Part shown: piece by piece, positions 8,531-18,160 of the stretch
Layout: each line of letters starts with the position of its first letter
Numbering within the stretch: the stretch's first letter is position 1
Assembly (NCBI RefSeq): GCF_002797445.1
Contig: NZ_PGEP01000001.1
Location: forward strand, 1,856,001 to 1,920,000
DNA from: Acidovorax sp. 69
Lineage (GTDB): Bacteria; Pseudomonadota; Gammaproteobacteria; Burkholderiales; Burkholderiaceae_C
Reading direction: 5' to 3'
DNA: 64,000 bases
Translations under genes and position numbers: made by a program
The notes under the pieces: model-generated
The model's input: the letters and a program-made list of their open reading frames with translations, nothing else
Databases searched by the model: none
Told to the model about the DNA's origin: nothing

Positions 8531-9106
8531 ATGTCCCTGATCAATACGCAAGTTCAGCCCTTCAAGACCACCGCTTTCGTCAACCGCGCCGGCAAGGGTG
8601 AATTCATCGACCTGACCGAGCAGTCCCTCAAGGGCAAGTGGTCCGTGCTGATCTTCATGCCTGCAGCGTTCACTTTCAACTGCCCCACCGAAATCGAAGA
8701 CGCTGCCGACAACTATGCTGCGTTCCAGGCGGCTGGTGCCGAGGTCTACATCGTCACCACCGACACCCACTTCTCGCACAAGGTCTGGCACGAAACGTCG
8801 GACGCCGTGGGCAAGGCCAAGTTTCCCCTGGTCGGCGACCCTACGCACCAGCTGACCAACGCTTTCGGCGTGCACATCCCTGAAGAAGGCCTGGCACTGC
8901 GCGGCACCTTTGTGATCAACCCTGATGGCGTGATCAAGACGATGGAAATCCACTCCAACGAAATCGCCCGTGACGTGTCGGAAACCCTGCGCAAGCTCAA
9001 GGCTGCCCAGTTCACCGCCGCCAACCCTGGCCAGGTCTGCCCCGCCAAGTGGAAGGAAGGCGCCAAGACCCTGACGCCTTCGCTGGACCTGGTTGGCAAG
9101 ATCTAA
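8531..9106 (+). CDS. ahpC: Alkyl hydroperoxide reductase subunit C (peroxiredoxin)
   Basis: A 191-residue typical 2-Cys peroxiredoxin that reduces H2O2 and organic peroxides and is recycled by AhpF. The peroxidatic cysteine is C51 in AAFTFNCPTE, and the resolving cysteine is C170 in GQVCPAKW. The motif has N before the cysteine where V is more common, a small deviation. The start is supported by AAGGA nine bases upstream. The neighbour downstream is ahpF, but a strong terminator lies between them. Peroxide-responsive control by OxyR is likely from the upstream site. Confidence 0.96.
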   Translation: MSLINTQVQPFKTTAFVNRAGKGEFIDLTEQSLKGKWSVLIFMPAAFTFNCPTEIEDAADNYAAFQAAGAEVYIVTTDTHFSHKVWHETSDAVGKAKFPLVGDPTHQLTNAFGVHIPEEGLALRGTFVINPDGVIKTMEIHSNEIARDVSETLRKLKAAQFTAANPGQVCPAKWKEGAKTLTPSLDLVGKI

Positions 9107-9120
9107 TCCACGGCTCCTCC

Positions 9121-9170
9121 AAAGCCGGACAGCGTCATGGCGCCATCGCGCCATGCCGTCCGGCTTTTTT
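9121..9170 (+). terminator. Strong terminator between ahpC and ahpF
   Basis: Long inverted repeat with outer arms AAAGCCGGAC and GTCCGGCTTT and an inner ATGGCG/CGCCAT stem, ending in six T. It ends most ahpC transcripts before ahpF. Confidence 0.85.
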
Positions 9171-9260
9171 ACGCCCGGACGTTGATATGCAGGCTTGAAC
9201 TGCAGCCCTTTTGGCTTCAACCTCCCATACATCACAACTCGAAATTCAAAGGACACCACC

Positions 9261-10883
9261 ATGCTCGACGAACAACTCAAGACCCAACTCGCCGCCTACC
9301 TGGAGCGCGTGCAGCAGCCGTTTGAGCTGGTGGCTTCCCTGGACGACAGCGAGACGGCGCGCGACATGCGCGAGCTGCTGACGACCATTCAATCGCTGCG
9401 CAGCGACAAGATCACCCTGCGCACCGACGGCAACGACGCGCGCAAGCCTTCGTTCAGCCTGCAGCGCGTGGGCGCCACCAACGCGCTGCGTTTTGCCGGC
9501 CTGCCCCTGGGCCATGAGTTCACCTCGCTGGTGCTGGCCCTGCTGTGGACAGGCGGCCACCCACCCAAGGTCGAGCAGGACGTGATCGATTCGATCAAGG
9601 CCCTGGACGGTGACTTCAATTTCGAGGTCTACATGAGCCTGACCTGCCACAACTGCCCCGACGTGGTGCAGGCGCTGTCGCTCATGACCATCGTCAACCC
9701 CAAGGTCAAGACCACCGTGATCGAAGGCGGCGCGTTCCAGCAGGAAGTGACTGATCGCGAGATCATGGCCGTGCCCATGGTCTTCCTGAACGGCCAGGTG
9801 TTCGGCTCGGGCCGCATGACCATCGAAGAAATCGTGGCCAAGCTCGACACCGGCTCTGCCGCCCGCGAAGCCGCCAAGCTCAGCGCCAAAGCGCCCTATG
9901 ACGTGCTCATCGTCGGCGGTGGCCCTGCGGGCGCCGCAGCCGCTGTGTACGCCGCCCGCAAAGGCATCCGCACCGGCGTGGCCGCCGAGCGTTTTGGCGG
10001 CCAGGTCAACGACACGCTGGCCATCGAGAACTACATCTCGGTGCTCGAAACCGACGGCCCCAAGTTTGCCGCCGCACTCGAAGCACACACCCGTGCGTAC
10101 GGCGTGGACATCATGAACCTGCAGCGCGCAGACAAGATCATTCCTGCTGAGCAGCCCGGTGGCCTCATCGAAGTGCAACTGGCCAACGGTGGCTCGCTGA
10201 AGTCCAAGACGGTAATCCTCTCGACCGGCGCCCGCTGGCGCAACGTGAACGTGCCCGGCGAAGCCGAGTACAAGAACAAGGGCGTGGCCTATTGCCCGCA
10301 TTGCGACGGCCCGCTGTTCAAGGGCAAGCGCACGGCCGTGATCGGCGGCGGCAACTCGGGGGTCGAGGCGGCCATCGACCTGGCCGGCATCGTGGCCCAT
10401 GTCACGCTGGTGGAGTTTGCCGACCAGCTCAAGGCCGACGCTGTGCTGGTCAACAAGCTGAAAAGCCTGCCCAACGTGACCATCCATACCAACGCGCAGA
10501 CCACCGAGATCACCGGCGCCGACGGCAAGGTCAACGGCCTCAAGTACAAGGACCGCGCCACGAATGTGGAGCACCCCGTGCCGCTCGAAGGCGTGTTCGT
10601 ACAGATCGGCTTGGTGCCCAACACCGAATGGCTCAAGGGCACGGTGGATCTGTCCAAGTTTGGCGAGATCATCGTGGACTCGCATGGCCGCACCAACCTG
10701 CCCGGTGTGTTCGCAGCGGGTGACTGCACCACGGTGCCGTTCAAGCAGATCGTGATCGCGGCGGGCGACGGCTCCAAGGCGGCGCTCAGTGCTTTCGACC
10801 ACCTGATCCGTATGCCGGTGGTATCGGCCGCTGGCGCATCCGGCGTGGCCCCTGCGACCGCGCAGGTGGCTGTGGCCGCGTGA
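9261..10883 (+). CDS. ahpF: Alkyl hydroperoxide reductase subunit F
   Basis: A 540-residue flavoprotein that passes electrons from NADH through FAD and two dithiol centres to AhpC. The N-terminal double-thioredoxin-like domain (1-205) has C129-H-N-C132; the thioredoxin-reductase-like part has the FAD-binding [10 protein letters not shown] (about 219-228), the redox pair C345-P-H-C348, the NADH-binding [10 protein letters not shown] (about 360-369) and a C-terminal FAD motif GVFAAGDCT. The ATG at 9261 is preferred over an upstream in-frame start because AAAGGA precedes it and [10 protein letters not shown] is the normal N-terminus. It either has its own promoter in the 9171-9260 gap or depends on read-through from ahpC. 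Confidence 0.96.
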   Translation: MLDEQLKTQLAAYLERVQQPFELVASLDDSETARDMRELLTTIQSLRSDKITLRTDGNDARKPSFSLQRVGATNALRFAGLPLGHEFTSLVLALLWTGGHPPKVEQDVIDSIKALDGDFNFEVYMSLTCHNCPDVVQALSLMTIVNPKVKTTVIEGGAFQQEVTDREIMAVPMVFLNGQVFGSGRMTIEEIVAKLDTGSAAREAAKLSAKAPYDVLIVGGGPAGAAAAVYAARKGIRTGVAAERFGGQVNDTLAIENYISVLETDGPKFAAALEAHTRAYGVDIMNLQRADKIIPAEQPGGLIEVQLANGGSLKSKTVILSTGARWRNVNVPGEAEYKNKGVAYCPHCDGPLFKGKRTAVIGGGNSGVEAAIDLAGIVAHVTLVEFADQLKADAVLVNKLKSLPNVTIHTNAQTTEITGADGKVNGLKYKDRATNVEHPVPLEGVFVQIGLVPNTEWLKGTVDLSKFGEIIVDSHGRTNLPGVFAAGDCTTVPFKQIVIAAGDGSKAALSAFDHLIRMPVVSAAGASGVAPATAQVAVAA

Positions 10884-10890
10884 ATGGGGT

Positions 10891-10946
10891 GAAAATGGCC
10901 TTGTGCGCATGATAGACATGCGCTGAAAGCTATTCATTTAATAGCA
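10891..10946 (-). repeat. Dispersed AGCGCT palindrome, copy B
   Basis: Read on the minus strand: TGCTATTAAATG, ATAGCT, then CAGCGCATG...CATGCGC and AAGGCCATTTT. The stem has GCGCATG/CATGCGC, different from other copies yet still fully paired. It lies just after the ahpF stop. Confidence 0.8.
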
Positions 10947-10974
10947 AAAAGCGGTGCCTGGGCACCGCTTTTTT
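10946..10974. terminator. Bidirectional terminator between ahpF and ppsR
   Basis: Perfect stem AAGCGGTGCC / GGCACCGCTT with a two-base apical TG, flanked by an A run on the left and a T run on the right, so it can serve both converging genes. Confidence 0.9.
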
Positions 10975-10998
10975 ATTGTGGGGAATGGCTTGCCTGCG

Positions 10999-11820
10999 TC
11001 AATACACCAGCCGCTCGGGCCGCACCTCTTGCAGGATGGTGGTGGCGATTTCTTCGATGGACTTGGTGGTGGTGGACAGCCATCGGATGCCCGCGCGGCG
11101 CATCATGGCTTCGGCCTCGGCCACTTCGGCTCGGCAGTTTTCGAGGCTGGCGTATTTGGAGTTGGGGCGGCGCTCGGCGCGGATCTCGGCCAGGCGCTCG
11201 GGGCTGATGGTCAGGCCGAAGATCTTTTTCTGGAACGGCATCAACGCGGGCGGCAACTGGCGGCGCTCGAAGTCCTCGGGGATCAGCGGGTAGTTGGCGG
11301 CCTTCAGGCCACACTGCATGGCCAGGTACAGGCTGGTGGGGGTTTTGCCGCTGCGGCTCACGCCGACCAGAATCACGTCGGCGCCTGCCAGATCGCGGTT
11401 GCTTTGGCCATCGTCGTGCGCCAGGCTGAAGTTGATGGCTTCGATACGGTCGGTGTATTCCTTGCTGCGGCTCACGTCACTGAAGCGGCCCACGCGGTGG
11501 TGCGACTTGATGCCCAGCTCTTCTTCCAGCGGGTGCACAAAGGTGCCGAACATGTCCAGCAGCATGCCTTTGCAGCCGTCCTGGATGACCTTGAGCACCT
11601 CCATGTTGACCAGGGTGGTGAAGACCACGGGCTTTTTGCCCTCGACCTCGCCGGTGTGGTTGATCTGCCGCACCGCCTGGTGGGCCTTGTCCACGGTGTC
11701 GATGAAGGGCAGGCGCACATGGCGCGGCTTCATCTCGAACTGGGCCAGGATGGCATTGCCGAAGGTTTCGGCGGTGATACCAGTGCCGTCGGACACAAAA
11801 AATACTGTTCGCGAGTGCAT
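10999..11820 (-). CDS. ppsR: PEP synthase regulatory protein (kinase/pyrophosphorylase)
   Basis: A 273-residue DUF299-family bifunctional enzyme. It inactivates phosphoenolpyruvate synthase by ADP-dependent phosphorylation of a threonine next to the catalytic histidine and reverses this with phosphate. The signature N-terminus [12 protein letters not shown] and the P-loop GVSRSGKT (153-160) are present. The start at 11820 is chosen because [14 protein letters not shown] is the family N-terminus; the frame extends 30 codons upstream. The gene is divergent from its target ppsA across a 200-base gap, the usual arrangement. Confidence 0.95.
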   Translation of the reverse strand: MHSRTVFFVSDGTGITAETFGNAILAQFEMKPRHVRLPFIDTVDKAHQAVRQINHTGEVEGKKPVVFTTLVNMEVLKVIQDGCKGMLLDMFGTFVHPLEEELGIKSHHRVGRFSDVSRSKEYTDRIEAINFSLAHDDGQSNRDLAGADVILVGVSRSGKTPTSLYLAMQCGLKAANYPLIPEDFERRQLPPALMPFQKKIFGLTISPERLAEIRAERRPNSKYASLENCRAEVAEAEAMMRRAGIRWLSTTTKSIEEIATTILQEVRPERLVY

Positions 11821-12020
11821 GGGGCCCCTTTTTGACTTTTTGAAAGCGTCAGCCCGCTGCCAGATGCCCGGGCCTACAATTGTCACAATTATCCAATTCT
11901 CACCATGCACACCGTCGGCCTACAACCACAACGACAAAGCTGCAGCCTGTGCATGGCCGCTCGCCCATCGCTCCAAGGGGGCGGGCGCGCAGACCCGGTT
12001 TCAACTTCTGGAGCTTTCCC

Positions 12021-14411
12021 ATGTCTGCACTTTTCAGCCCGACCGCCCTGGTCGTACCGTTTGAAAACCTGAGAATGACCGATGTCGAGGTCGTTGGCGG
12101 TAAAAACGCCAGCCTCGGCGAGATGATCTCCCAGCTTCCGCAGGGCGTGCGCGTGCCTACGGGTTTTGCCACCACCGCCCACGCGTTCCGCGAGTTCCTG
12201 GCCTATGACGGCCTGGCCGAGCGCATCAGCGCCAAGCTCAAGGCGCTGGACACGGAAGACGTGCGTGCGCTCGCCGCCGTGGGTGCAGAAATCCGTGCCA
12301 TGGTCGAGGCCCAGCCTTTCCCGGCCGATCTGCAAAAAGCCATTGCCGACGAATTCGCCCAACTCAGTGCAGGCAACCCCGCTGCCTCGTTTGCCGTGCG
12401 CTCTTCAGCCACAGCCGAAGACCTGCCCGATGCCTCGTTCGCTGGCCAGCAGGAAACCTTTCTGAATGTGGTGGGCATTGACGAAGTCATGCACAAGATG
12501 AAGGAGGTGTTCGCATCGCTGTACAACGACCGCGCCATCTCTTACCGCGTGCATAAGGGCTTCGAGCACGACGTGGTGGCCCTGTCGGCCGGTGTGCAGC
12601 GCATGGTGCGCTCCGACCTGGGCGCTGCGGGCGTGATATTCACCATCGACACCGAGTCCGGTTTCGAAGACGTCGTTTTCGTCACCAGCAGCTATGGGCT
12701 GGGCGAGACGGTGGTGCAGGGCGCCGTGAACCCCGACGAGTTCTATGTGCACAAGCCCATGCTTAAGGCGGGCAAGAAAGCATTGATCCGCCGCAATCTG
12801 GGCAGCAAGCTGATCCAGATGGTGTTCTCTACCCCCGACGAGAAAGCCCAGAGCGGCAAACTGGTCAAGACAGTGGACGTGCCCACCGAGCAGCGCAACC
12901 GCTACTCGCTGACCGATGCCGATGTGGAGCAACTGGCGCGCTACGCGCTGGTGATTGAGCAGCATTACGGCCGCCCCATGGATATCGAATGGGGCAAGGA
13001 CGGCACTGACGGCCAGCTTTACATCCTGCAGGCACGGCCCGAAACCGTGAAGAGCCAGGCCAAGGGCCAGGCCGAACTGCGTTACAAGCTCAAAGGCCAG
13101 GGCACTGTGCTGGCCGAAGGCCGCGCCATTGGCCAGAAGATTGGCACCGGCCCCGTGCGCCTGGTGCACAACATTTCCGAGATGGACAAGGTCCAGCCCG
13201 GCGATGTGCTGGTGACCGACATGACCGACCCCAACTGGGAACCGGTGATGAAGCGCGCCAGCGCCATCGTCACCAACCGGGGCGGGCGCACCTGCCACGC
13301 CGCCATCATTGCGCGCGAGTTGGGTATCCCGGCGGTAGTGGGCTGTGGGAATGCGACCGAGCTGCTGAAAGACGGCACGCTGGTCACGGTGAGCTGCTCC
13401 GAGGGTGACACGGGCAAGATTTATGACGGCTTGCTCGAGACCGAAGTGACCGAAGTGTTGCGCGGAGAAATGCCGCCCATCAAGACCAAAATCATGATGA
13501 ACGTGGGCAACCCCCAGCTGGCGTTTGACTTTGCCCAACTGCCCAACGAGGGTGTGGGTCTGGCCCGGCTGGAGTTCATCATCAACAACAACATTGGTGT
13601 GCACCCCAAGGCCATCCTGGACTACCCGCAGATCGATGCCGACCTGAAAAAGGCGGTGGAATCGGTGGCCCGTGGCCATGCCAGCCCCCGCGCTTTCTAT
13701 GTGGACAAGGTCGCCGAAGGCGTGGCCACCATTGCCGCCGCATTCTGGCCCAAGCCCGTCATCGTGCGCCTGTCGGACTTCAAGTCCAACGAATACCGCA
13801 AGCTGATCGGCGGCAGCCGCTATGAGCCCGAGGAAGAGAACCCGATGCTGGGCTTCCGGGGTGCAGCCCGTTACATCAGCGAAGACTTCGGCGAAGCGTT
13901 TGCGATGGAATGCGAAGCCCTGAAGCGTGTGCGCAACGACATGGGCCTGAGCAACGTACAGGTGATGGTGCCGTTTGTGCGCACGCTGGGCCAGGCTGAG
14001 CGCGTGACCCAACTGCTGGCCACCCACGGCTTGCAACGTGGCAAGGACGACCTCAAGGTCATCATGATGTGCGAGGTGCCCAGCAACGCCATCCTGGCCG
14101 AGCGGTTTCTCGAATTTTTCGATGGTTTCTCCATCGGCTCCAACGACCTCACCCAGCTCACCCTGGGCCTGGACCGCGACTCGGGTCTGGAGTTGCTGGC
14201 GCGGGACTTTGACGAACGCGATCCGGCTGTCGAAGCTCTGATCCACCAGGCCATCAAGGCCTGCCTGGCGCAGGGCAAATACATCGGTATCTGCGGCCAG
14301 GGCCCCAGCGACCACCCTGACTTTGCGCAGTGGCTGGCCAAGGAAGGCATTTCGTCGATCTCGCTCAACCCCGACAGCGTGATCGCCACCTGGCAACAAC
14401 TGGCGGGTTGA
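12021..14411 (+). CDS. ppsA: Phosphoenolpyruvate synthase
   Basis: A 796-residue cytoplasmic enzyme that makes PEP from pyruvate and ATP (giving AMP and phosphate) for gluconeogenesis. An N-terminal ATP-grasp domain (about 1-340) has [11 protein letters not shown] and [20 protein letters not shown]; the central swivelling domain has the phosphorylated H426 in GGRTCHAAI; the C-terminal PEP/pyruvate TIM barrel has [20 protein letters not shown] and GICGQGPSD. The threonine just before the catalytic histidine region (GGRTCH) is the site modified by the divergently encoded PpsR. The start at 12021 follows GGAG and is preferred over an upstream frame extension. Confidence 0.97.
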   Translation: MSALFSPTALVVPFENLRMTDVEVVGGKNASLGEMISQLPQGVRVPTGFATTAHAFREFLAYDGLAERISAKLKALDTEDVRALAAVGAEIRAMVEAQPFPADLQKAIADEFAQLSAGNPAASFAVRSSATAEDLPDASFAGQQETFLNVVGIDEVMHKMKEVFASLYNDRAISYRVHKGFEHDVVALSAGVQRMVRSDLGAAGVIFTIDTESGFEDVVFVTSSYGLGETVVQGAVNPDEFYVHKPMLKAGKKALIRRNLGSKLIQMVFSTPDEKAQSGKLVKTVDVPTEQRNRYSLTDADVEQLARYALVIEQHYGRPMDIEWGKDGTDGQLYILQARPETVKSQAKGQAELRYKLKGQGTVLAEGRAIGQKIGTGPVRLVHNISEMDKVQPGDVLVTDMTDPNWEPVMKRASAIVTNRGGRTCHAAIIARELGIPAVVGCGNATELLKDGTLVTVSCSEGDTGKIYDGLLETEVTEVLRGEMPPIKTKIMMNVGNPQLAFDFAQLPNEGVGLARLEFIINNNIGVHPKAILDYPQIDADLKKAVESVARGHASPRAFYVDKVAEGVATIAAAFWPKPVIVRLSDFKSNEYRKLIGGSRYEPEEENPMLGFRGAARYISEDFGEAFAMECEALKRVRNDMGLSNVQVMVPFVRTLGQAERVTQLLATHGLQRGKDDLKVIMMCEVPSNAILAERFLEFFDGFSIGSNDLTQLTLGLDRDSGLELLARDFDERDPAVEALIHQAIKACLAQGKYIGICGQGPSDHPDFAQWLAKEGISSISLNPDSVIATWQQLAG

Positions 14412-14475
14412 TCCCCAAGGGCTGCCATGCGCCATTTGCGCCACCCACCACAACATCCGTGATGCGGTGTCCGTG

Positions 14476-14817
14476 ATGCCGTTGCAGCAGCCCGCTCGCG
14501 CGCACGATGCAGAAATGGCGCGGCCTTTCCCGCCAGATCTGCACGATGTGCGCCACCTCAGGCTCAAGGCGGGTTTGCTCTTGCTGTGGGCCTTGGTGTC
14601 ATTCGTGGCGACGTACTTCGCCCGAGACCTGCAGGTGCTGGTGTTTGGCGGCTGGCCCCTGGGCTACTGGATTGCGGCCCAGGGCGCCGTGTTGGTGTTC
14701 ATTGGCATCGTGGTGGCCTATGGCTGGGCCATGAACCGTTTTGAGCGGCAGGACCTTGAGCGCCTCCAGGTGCCGGAACAGCCCCCTTCCACCGCCGCAG
14801 ATCGTCCTCATGGCTGA
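14476..14817 (+). CDS. DUF4212 small subunit of sodium/solute symporter
   Basis: About 113 residues with two membrane helices (LLLLWALVSFVATYFA and WIAAQGAVLVFIGIVVAYGW), matching the DUF4212 family that accompanies VC_2705-type sodium:solute symporters. The start is uncertain: GTG at 14467, ATG at 14476 and an internal ATG (MARPFPPDLHD) are all possible. Its stop overlaps the symporter start by eight bases, so translation is coupled. It presumably forms or stabilises a two-component transporter for acetate or another short acid; the substrate is an inference. Confidence 0.8.
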   Translation: MPLQQPARAHDAEMARPFPPDLHDVRHLRLKAGLLLLWALVSFVATYFARDLQVLVFGGWPLGYWIAAQGAVLVFIGIVVAYGWAMNRFERQDLERLQVPEQPPSTAADRPHG

Positions 14818-16905
14818 GCGCAAGCCGGGCAGCGAGGACGAGGACCGTGCCTATTTGTGGCGGCTGCACCGCATCCTGGCGATGTATGTGGCAGGGGTGC
14901 TGGGTTTTCTGGCCCTCATGACCTGGGCTGAGCACCAGGGCCTCTCGCGGCACTGGATCGGCCCGATTTTTCTGTTCCTCACCGTGATGGTTTACGCCGG
15001 TATCGGTGTGTATGGCCGTACGACCGACCCCGAGGATTATTACGTGGCGGGGCGGCGCATTCCGCCCATGTACAACGGCATGGCCACGGCGGCCGACTGG
15101 ATGAGCGCTGCATCGTTCATCAGCCTGTCGGGGGCGCTGTATCTGCAGGGTTTCTCGGGCACGCCGGGGCAGGCCGGTGGCTTGGCCTATCTGCTGGGTT
15201 GGACGGGGGGGTTTTGTCTGGTGGCGATGCTGATTGCGCCCCACCTGCGGGCCATGGGGTTGTATACCGTGCCCGACTTCTTTCATGTGCGGTTTGGCGG
15301 TCGCTGGCCCCGCGTCATCGCGGCCCTGGCGGCCGTGCTCTGCTCTTTCACGTACGTCGTGGCGCAGATCTATGGTGTGGGCTTGATCGCTTCGCGCCTC
15401 ACGGGCGTGCAGTTCGAGATCGGCATCATGCTCGGCCTGGGGGGGTGCTGCTGTGCTCGTTTCTGGGCGGCATGCGCGCCATCACCTGGACGCAGGTGGC
15501 GCAGTATGTGGTGTTGTTGCTGGCGTTCATGATCCCCGTGTCGTGGCTGGCCTACAAGCAGCTTGGCAACCCGTTGGCACCGCTGGTCTATGGCGCGCAG
15601 ATCAGCAAGATTGCCGATCTGGAGGCGCAGTTGCTGGACTCTCCTGCCGAGCACCAGGTGGTGCAGGCCTACCTGCAGCGCGCCAAGGACTTTGAGGCGC
15701 GTCTCCAAGACGTCGATGCCGCGTTGGAGCGCGAGCGCGAGAAGGGGCGCGAGCACATTCGTGCGCTGCGTGCCCAGAATGCCGATGTTGGCCTGATCGT
15801 CTCGGCCAGCCGCGAGCTGGCAGCGCTGCCGCGTGATCCGGCTGCGGCCCGTGAGCGCTGGGCCCGCGAGATGCGCGAGAACTACGAGCGTGCGCGCCCC
15901 CTGGGCGGGCTGCCGCTCCACAGCCAGGCCTATGCGGGTGATCCCGATGGCACCCCGCAGGAGCAGCGCGACTACGAACTGACGCGCCGCAACTTTCTGG
16001 CGCTCATGTTCTGCCTGATGGTGGGCACGGCGGGTTTGCCGCATCTGCTGACCCGCTACTACACCTCACCCTCGGTGTCGGCGGCGCGCGCGTCGGTGGG
16101 CTGGTCGCTGTTTTTTATTGCCCTGCTGTACCTGAGTGCACCTGCTCTGGCCGTGTTGGTGAAGTTTGAGGTCATGCAAAACCTGGTGGGCAGCAGTTTT
16201 GAGACACTGCCCAACTGGATGGCTCAGTGGGCGCGCGTGGACAGTTCGCTGCTGTCGGTGGAGGACGTGAATGGCGATGGCCTGATCCAGTTTGGCGAAA
16301 TCCGGCTGGGCGCAGATCTCATCATGCTGGCCACGCCCGAGCTGGGCGGTTTGCCCTATGTTGTGTCGGGCCTGGTGGCTGCCGGCGGGCTGGCCGCTGC
16401 CCTGTCAACGGCCGATGGTTTACTGCTCACCATCAGCAACGCGCTGGTGCGGGACCTGTACTTCCAGGACACACAGCGCAAGGCATCGCCTGAGCAGCGG
16501 GTGATCCTGACCAAATTCACCTTGCTGGCCGTGGCCCTGTCAGCGGCTTTTGTGGCGGCGCTCAAGCCCTCCGAGATCCTGCCTATGGTGTCGGCGTCGT
16601 TCTCGCTGGCGGCATCGGCATTCGTGCCCGCGATGGTGCTCGGAATCTTCTGGCGCGGCACCACGCGTCAGGGGGCGGTGGCGGGCATGCTGGGGGGGTT
16701 GGCCGTCACGGTGTATTACATGCTGTCCCATGTGCCAGCGATGCAGATGCTGCCGCGCTGGCTGCTGGCCGATGGGCTCTGGTTTGGTATTCAGCCGATC
16801 TCCGCCGGGGTATTTGGCGTTCCCTGTGGGTTGCTGCTCATACTCGTTGTGAGCTGGATCACGCGCCCCGCACCCGCGCTGCCACGCATCCGGTCGGAAA
16901 TGTAG
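14810..16905 (+). CDS. Sodium:solute symporter, VC_2705 type (frameshifted)
   Basis: Large subunit of an SSS-family transporter. As read, the frame starting at 14810 stops at 15532; the rest of the protein continues in the next frame to 16905. The break falls at the G run 15439-15445: seven G are present, whereas eight would join GIMLGLGG to VLLCSFLGGMRAITWTQ. The restored protein would be about 698 residues, with N-terminal helices, the SSS core (TADWMSAASFISLSGALY, YTVPDFFHVRFGG), a charged coiled-coil-like insertion (about 15600-15910), an EF-hand-like loop DVNGDGLIQFGE (16264-16299), and the late core GGLAAALSTADGLLLTISNAL. Probably a sequencing deletion, but a real pseudogene is possible. 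Confidence 0.85.
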
Positions 16906-17036
16906 GCATGGCGGGGCATGACCCCGGAATGTGTTTATGTGTAAACCCCGATTTCCATGGATGCTAAAACATGGGATTCTGGACTGCGGCGCATGACCCA
17001 TCGGGCATCGCAATCGTTGCAATAACTAGGAGACGC

Positions 17037-17564
17037 ATGGTTCTCGTCAAAACCCAGGCAGGGCAGGAGGCGCTCAAGGATCGCCGTGGCAGTTTGAGTT
17101 CGCGCCAGCGCTCGGCCTTTATTCTTTTTGACGGCAAACGCACCACGGGTGAAATCCTTGCGGCCACGGCGGCCATGGGCATCACACAGGACGATGTCCA
17201 GACGATGATTGCGCAGGGGCTTCTGGCCCCTCTGTCTGGGCAAGCTCTTGCGGTGCCATCCGCGGCGGCAGGTGCCGACTCGGCGTCGGCTCCCGTGACG
17301 ACGACTGGGGAGGCGTCTGGCACCGACTTGGGCACCATCGCCTCGCCCATGGAAGGCTCCGGGCGCTCACCCAAGGAGCGTTATCAGGCCGCATACCCCA
17401 TTGCCACAGAGTTGACGGCGGGGCTGGGACTTCGCGGTTTTCGCTTGAATCTGTCGGTGGAGGGGGCCGGGAGCTTTGATGACCTGGCGGCGCTGGCCCC
17501 CAAGATCCGTGAGGCTGTGGGGGACACGAAGTTCGACCGGCTGGACAAGGCGCTGTTCGATTGA
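17037..17564 (+). CDS. Hypothetical protein with N-terminal regulator-like domain
   Basis: A 175-residue protein. The start at 17037 follows AGGAG. The N-terminal part (about 1-65) has the helix pattern of small winged-helix or regulator-type domains: a basic R-G-S-L-S-S-R-Q-R helix, FDGKRTTGEIL, then a helix ending GLLAP. A low-complexity Ala/Ser/Thr linker (about 70-110) leads to a C-terminal domain SPKERYQAAYPIATELTAGL that ends LDKALFD. No signal peptide or membrane helix. The family was not recognised and no operon partner is evident; a terminator follows. Confidence 0.6.
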   Translation: MVLVKTQAGQEALKDRRGSLSSRQRSAFILFDGKRTTGEILAATAAMGITQDDVQTMIAQGLLAPLSGQALAVPSAAAGADSASAPVTTTGEASGTDLGTIASPMEGSGRSPKERYQAAYPIATELTAGLGLRGFRLNLSVEGAGSFDDLAALAPKIREAVGDTKFDRLDKALFD

Positions 17565-17600
17565 ACATGCCGCGCAAGCGATGCATGCCACCTTGAACGC

Positions 17601-17630
17601 AAAAAAAGCGGCCCGGAGGCCGCTTTTTTT
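17601..17630. terminator. Bidirectional terminator
   Basis: Stem AAGCGGCC / GGCCGCTT with a CGGA loop, seven A before and seven T after. It serves the rightward hypothetical gene and the leftward FKBP gene. Confidence 0.9.
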
Positions 17631-17660
17631 ATGGGGGTGAGGCGGTCAGGTGCCGTCTGC

Positions 17661-18020
17661 TCAGCGGCCGACCTTCAGCAGTTCCACATCAAACTTCAGT
17701 GTGGCATTGGGGGGGATCACACCGCCAGCGCCACGGGCACCGTAGCCCAGGGCGGCGGGGATGATCAGCGTGCGCTGGCCGCCCACCTTCATGCCCTGCA
17801 CGCCTTCGTCCCAGCCCTTGATGACCATGCCGCCACCCAGCGAGAACTCGAAGGCATCGTTGCGGTCGCGGCTGGAGTCGAACTTGGCGCCTTGTTCGCC
17901 GTTGTTGTACAGCCAGCCGGTGTAGTGCACCGACACGTTCTGGCCTTTGGTGGCTTCGGCGCCTTCGCCCACGGTGGTGTCTTCGTATTGCAGGCCGGAT
18001 GCAGTGGTGGTCAATGCCAT
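17661..18020 (-). CDS. FKBP-type peptidyl-prolyl isomerase
   Basis: A 119-residue single-domain FK506-binding protein that catalyses cis-trans isomerisation of proline bonds. Family signatures: VSVHYTGWLYNNG, FDSSRDRN, FSLGGGMVIKGWDEG, GYGARGAGGVIPPNATL and FDVELL. No signal peptide, so it is cytoplasmic. AAGGA lies nine bases before the ATG, and a dispersed palindrome (18037-18094) begins only a few bases upstream of that ribosome binding site. It is monocistronic as far as can be seen, with a terminator downstream. Confidence 0.95.
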   Translation of the reverse strand: MALTTTASGLQYEDTTVGEGAEATKGQNVSVHYTGWLYNNGEQGAKFDSSRDRNDAFEFSLGGGMVIKGWDEGVQGMKVGGQRTLIIPAALGYGARGAGGVIPPNATLKFDVELLKVGR

Positions 18021-18036
18021 GAGAAAATTCCTTGAA

Positions 18037-18094
18037 TGCTATTAAAAATATAGCTCCTAGCGCTTACATATAGTGCGCTAGAAGCCATTTTGAA
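18037..18094 (+). repeat. Dispersed AGCGCT palindrome, copy C
   Basis: TGCTATTAAAAA, ATAGCT, CTAGCGCTTAC...GTGCGCTAG, AAGCCATTTTGAA. One of the copies closest to the family consensus. It lies in the 5' leader of the FKBP gene, directly before its ribosome binding site. Confidence 0.85.
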
Positions 18095-18160
18095 CCCTAT
18101 TTTAGCGAATGCCCCGTGAAGACACGGGCAGGCGCCATGCGGGCCAGCGGATGTGGGGTG

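Noticed and set aside
9246..10937. 563-residue open frame opposite ahpF
   Set aside because: Antisense of an intact, motif-complete ahpF; no domain or signal.
12405..14567. 720-residue open frame on the minus strand opposite ppsA
   Set aside because: Antisense shadow of a GC-rich gene; His/Gly/Ala-rich low-complexity translation, no family match, and the plus-strand ppsA is certain.
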